NCBI GenBank assembly: GCA_021798955.1
Contig: JAJZBK010000014.1
Location: forward strand, 1 to 64,000
Direction of reading: 5' to 3'
From: Actinomycetes bacterium
Lineage (GTDB): Bacteria > Actinomycetota > Acidimicrobiia > Acidimicrobiales > RAAP-2
Length of the DNA stretch: 64,000 bases
Both the position numbers and the translations under genes were made by a program. The notes beneath the pieces were generated by a model, which made no database searches, was not told the origin of the DNA, and saw only the letters and a program-made list of their open reading frames with translations. Each line of letters begins with the position of its first letter. The first letter of the stretch is position 1. Below are positions 61,809 to 64,000 of the stretch, one piece after another.

Positions 61809-63184
61809 CGCTCGAAGTAGAGGAGCTGCTTGCCGAGCAGGAAGGCGCCGCGATCGAAGGACGATGCCGTCCCGCCCGATTGGTCGGCCAACCGGCGCAG
61901 CCGGCGCTTGGCCCGGAGGCGCCCGAGGGATGCTCGGAGCGAACGAGCCCCGGCGTCGATGCCCTGAGCGTGGGCGGCCTGCAGTTGGGGCGCCTGGATG
62001 AGCGCACCCAGGCTCACCTCGCCGAAGGGCCGTAGGAGGGTGGGCTCGACCAACGAGCGGATGAACCCGGCCAGCTCCTCGTCGGTGAGGCCAAGGCCTT
62101 GTTGCATGGTCGGGCCGTACGTGGCGACCATGTGCCGGGCCACGTCGGACCAGGCCGTCTCGTCGCCGAGGACCCCGTCGAGCACTCGGACGAAGAAGCG
62201 GTGCGTCTCCGGGTCGAGGCGCCCGACGATGCCCCAGTCGACGATCCCCAGCCGGCCGTCGCGCAACAGGAGCATGTTGCCGGCGTGGATGTCACCGTGG
62301 AACGTGCCCCAGCAGACGGCGGTCACGAAGAACGACCGCACGACCTCCTGCACGAGTGTCCCCGGGTCGATGCCGAGGGCCGACGCGCCAGCCAGGTCGT
62401 CGATCGGGACGCCGTCCAGCAGTTCCATGGTGACCACGTCACGACCCGAGCGTTCGGGGATCGGCCGGGGGACCACCAGCCGGCTGAGCGAGCCGCCCGG
62501 TAGGTCCGGCCGGGAGAACAGATCGTTGAAGGCAGCGAGGGCACGCGCTTCGTTGCGGAGGTCCAGCTCCTCACCCACCTGGTCCCGGAACCCGAAGAAG
62601 ATCTGTGTGAGAACACCTGCCGCCTCGTCACCGGTCTGGCGCGCCACGAGCTCGAGGAGGGGCTGCAGGAGGGCAAGGTCGACGGCGACGAGGGCGTCGA
62701 TCCCCGGGCGGAGGATCTTGACCGCCACCGGGCGTCCGTCGGGAAGCGTGGCGCGGTGCACTACGGCGATCGACGCTCGCCCGATCGGCTCGGGGTCGAA
62801 GGTGGCAAAGGCATCCTCGAGGGGCATGCCAAGGTCTTCTTCCACCACGGAGCGCACGGCAGCGAACGGCACAGCGGGACCCGTGTCGAGGCAGGTCCGG
62901 AACGCCTCGGCCGTCTCCTCGCCGAAGACCCCGGGCGAGGACGCCACGAGCTGGCCGAACTTGACGAAGGTGCCCCCCAGCTCCTCGAAGGTCCGACGCA
63001 GCGGGACGGCAAGGACGGAGAGTGGCGGGCGCCGCCTCGGCCGGCGTCTGGCTTCGGCGACAACGACCGGAAGGAAGTGCCGAGCAGCCAACCGCCCGAC
63101 CTCGACGCCCCGGCGCACGCGCTCGGCACGCCCGGGACGAGGCAGGCGCCGCGGGAACACCCGGGGTGCACCGGCAGGGGACAT
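61628..63184 (-). CDS. ABC1/UbiB-family atypical kinase
   Basis: 518 aa. The KxGQ motif (FVKFGQLVASSPGVFG), VAVKI Lys, FHGDIHAGN catalytic loop and VDWG metal Asp are all intact. Family ATPases aid isoprenoid-quinone synthesis or lipid transport. ATG 63184 has TAGTGT exactly 6 nt upstream. The C-terminal 60 residues (overlapping the FAD gene on the other strand) look disordered. Confidence 0.9.
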   Translation of the reverse strand: MSPAGAPRVFPRRLPRPGRAERVRRGVEVGRLAARHFLPVVVAEARRRPRRRPPLSVLAVPLRRTFEELGGTFVKFGQLVASSPGVFGEETAEAFRTCLDTGPAVPFAAVRSVVEEDLGMPLEDAFATFDPEPIGRASIAVVHRATLPDGRPVAVKILRPGIDALVAVDLALLQPLLELVARQTGDEAAGVLTQIFFGFRDQVGEELDLRNEARALAAFNDLFSRPDLPGGSLSRLVVPRPIPERSGRDVVTMELLDGVPIDDLAGASALGIDPGTLVQEVVRSFFVTAVCWGTFHGDIHAGNMLLLRDGRLGIVDWGIVGRLDPETHRFFVRVLDGVLGDETAWSDVARHMVATYGPTMQQGLGLTDEELAGFIRSLVEPTLLRPFGEVSLGALIQAPQLQAAHAQGIDAGARSLRASLGRLRAKRRLRRLADQSGGTASSFDRGAFLLGKQLLYFERYGKMFLSDVPLLADLPFFEALAACAPRADWAASQPDMPCAPPPGGTDDEHSQTPGSGVR

Positions 63185-63190
63185 GGCTGC

Positions 63191-63196
63191 ACACTA
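63191..63196 (-). promoter_or_regulatory. -10 box of leaderless promoter
   Basis: TAGTGT on the minus strand, 6 nt from the ABC1 ATG. Confidence 0.5.
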
Positions 63197-63214
63197 CGGC
63201 GCACCCTTGCCCCA

Positions 63215-63251
63215 CCGGTGCCAGTAGCTCGAGCCGGTGCCAGTAGCTCGA
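63215..63251. repeat. two copies of an 18-bp unit
   Basis: ccggtgccagtagctcga appears at 63215-63232 and 63234-63251 in the divergent promoter region. Confidence 0.85.
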
Positions 63252-63281
63252 CGGCCCCGCTTGGGGCGAGGAGCGTGGCGG

Positions 63282-63287
63282 TAGGGT
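63282..63287 (+). promoter_or_regulatory. -10 box of leaderless promoter
   Basis: TAGGGT, 6 nt before ATG 63294; it favours this ATG over the in-frame ATG two codons later. Confidence 0.5.
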
Positions 63288-63293
63288 CCTGGA

Positions 63294-64000
63294 ATGGCCA
63301 TGGGAGGACGTGGTGGCGGCATGGGAGCGGGCCAATTCGGCGCGGTCATGCGCTCGATGCGACGCGACGAGTCGGTGCTCACCCAGCAGGTCACGCCGGG
63401 GACGGCCCGGCGCATGCTCGGCTTCGCCCGCCCCTACCGACGCATCCTCACGTTGTTCCTGGTCCTGATCGTGGTCGACGCCGTCATCGGCGTGGCCAAC
63501 CCCCTGATCTTCCGTGCCATCATCAACACGGGGATCCTCCACCACGACACACGTTTGATCGTGGCCCTGGCCGCGCTGGCGGCCGGGCTTGCCGTTGTGG
63601 ACGCCGGCCTGTCGATCGGCGAACGGTGGGTGTCCGCCAAAGTGGGTGAAGGGCTCATCTTCGACCTTCGCTCACAGGTCTTCGCCCACGTGCAGCGGAT
63701 GCCGCTCGCCTTCTTCACCCGCACCCAGACCGGGGCGCTCATCACCCGCTTGAACAACGACGTGCTCGGGGCTCAGCAGGCGTTCACCGACACCCTCTCG
63801 TCGGTCGTCTCGAACCTGGTCGGCGTGACGTTGGTGCTGGCAGCGATGTTCCTCCTGTCGTGGGAGATCACCCTCGTCAGCCTGGTGATCCTGCCCATCT
63901 TCGTGCTCCCCGCCAAGCGGGTAGGGCGCAAGCTCTCGGTCATCACCCGCGAGTCCTACGCCCTCAACGCCCGGATGAACACCACCATGACCGAGCGCTT
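63294..64000 (+). CDS. ABC exporter, membrane domain (partial, runs off the window)
   Basis: 235 codons in the window, no stop. Type IV ABC exporter membrane domain: after a Gly/Met-rich start, helices near 48-75 and 85-110, with LIFDLRSQVFAHVQRMP and FFTRTQTGALITRLNND (the typical coupling-helix region). The nucleotide-binding domain lies beyond the edge. Substrate cannot be judged. Confidence 0.9.
   Translation, partial: MAMGGRGGGMGAGQFGAVMRSMRRDESVLTQQVTPGTARRMLGFARPYRRILTLFLVLIVVDAVIGVANPLIFRAIINTGILHHDTRLIVALAALAAGLAVVDAGLSIGERWVSAKVGEGLIFDLRSQVFAHVQRMPLAFFTRTQTGALITRLNNDVLGAQQAFTDTLSSVVSNLVGVTLVLAAMFLLSWEITLVSLVILPIFVLPAKRVGRKLSVITRESYALNARMNTTMTER

Overview
This window is GC-rich bacterial chromosome from an actinobacterium, most likely an uncultured relative of the Acidimicrobiia. 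That placement is inferred from gene content and base composition only: mycothiol-type enzymes, an F420-type luciferase-like oxidoreductase, a B12-dependent class II ribonucleotide reductase, a PimB-type GT4 glycosyltransferase, and a giant secreted protein with C-terminal GYWEVASDGG repeats of a kind I associate with Acidimicrobiales. I see no phage, transposase, CRISPR array or rRNA operon. Two tRNA genes (Glu, Gln) are present. About fifty protein genes are packed tightly, many with 1-8 nt stop/start overlaps.

Layout. 0.1-9.3 kb: an extradiol dioxygenase-like gene, an orphan MerB-like organomercurial lyase, a PAS-GGDEF diguanylate cyclase, and a 5 kb gene for a secreted protein with eleven Ig-like and six GYWE repeats. 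10.2-20 kb: nrdJ with two clear NrdR boxes, glycerol kinase, an ACT protein, PlsC, TetR, a lipoprotein, and an aminotransferase. 19.4-23.3 kb: an overlapping minus-strand operon (small Cys protein, QueG, GT4, SRPBCC, luciferase-like). 23.5-38.6 kb: housekeeping and catabolic genes, including an acyl-CoA ligase, a YeiH/LysR divergent pair, an acetolactate synthase-like enzyme, RlmN, a K+ channel, an alcohol dehydrogenase, a haloalkane dehalogenase and an MFS transporter. 39.0-44.6 kb: a plus-strand run of six genes (Rv2466c-like DsbA protein, mycothiol-dependent isomerase family, TetR, SRPBCC, sulfatase, beta-propeller protein), the last four joined by stop/start overlaps. 44.7-55.3 kb: PIG-L deacetylase, CPA1 antiporter, MarR plus DHA2 efflux pump, cysK-cysE, a TasA/camelysin-like secreted protein with its SipW-type signal peptidase, and an MMPL transporter. 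55.7-64 kb: tRNAs, a radical SAM/SPASM enzyme, a DUF218 protein, gltX, a 3Fe-4S ferredoxin, an FAD oxidoreductase, an ABC1 kinase and the start of an ABC exporter.

Two window-wide patterns stand out. First, many genes have a TANNNT box exactly 6 (5-7) nt upstream of ATG or GTG and no Shine-Dalgarno, which is the leaderless-mRNA signature; I used it to fix many starts. Second, short tandem repeats (9, 12 and 20 bp units) sit at gene 3' ends and every unit carries the TGA stop codon of the adjacent gene. The most system-like loci are the secreted SipW/TasA-like pair with a very strong intergenic hairpin, the giant repeat protein beside a diguanylate cyclase, and the mycothiol/sulfatase operon.
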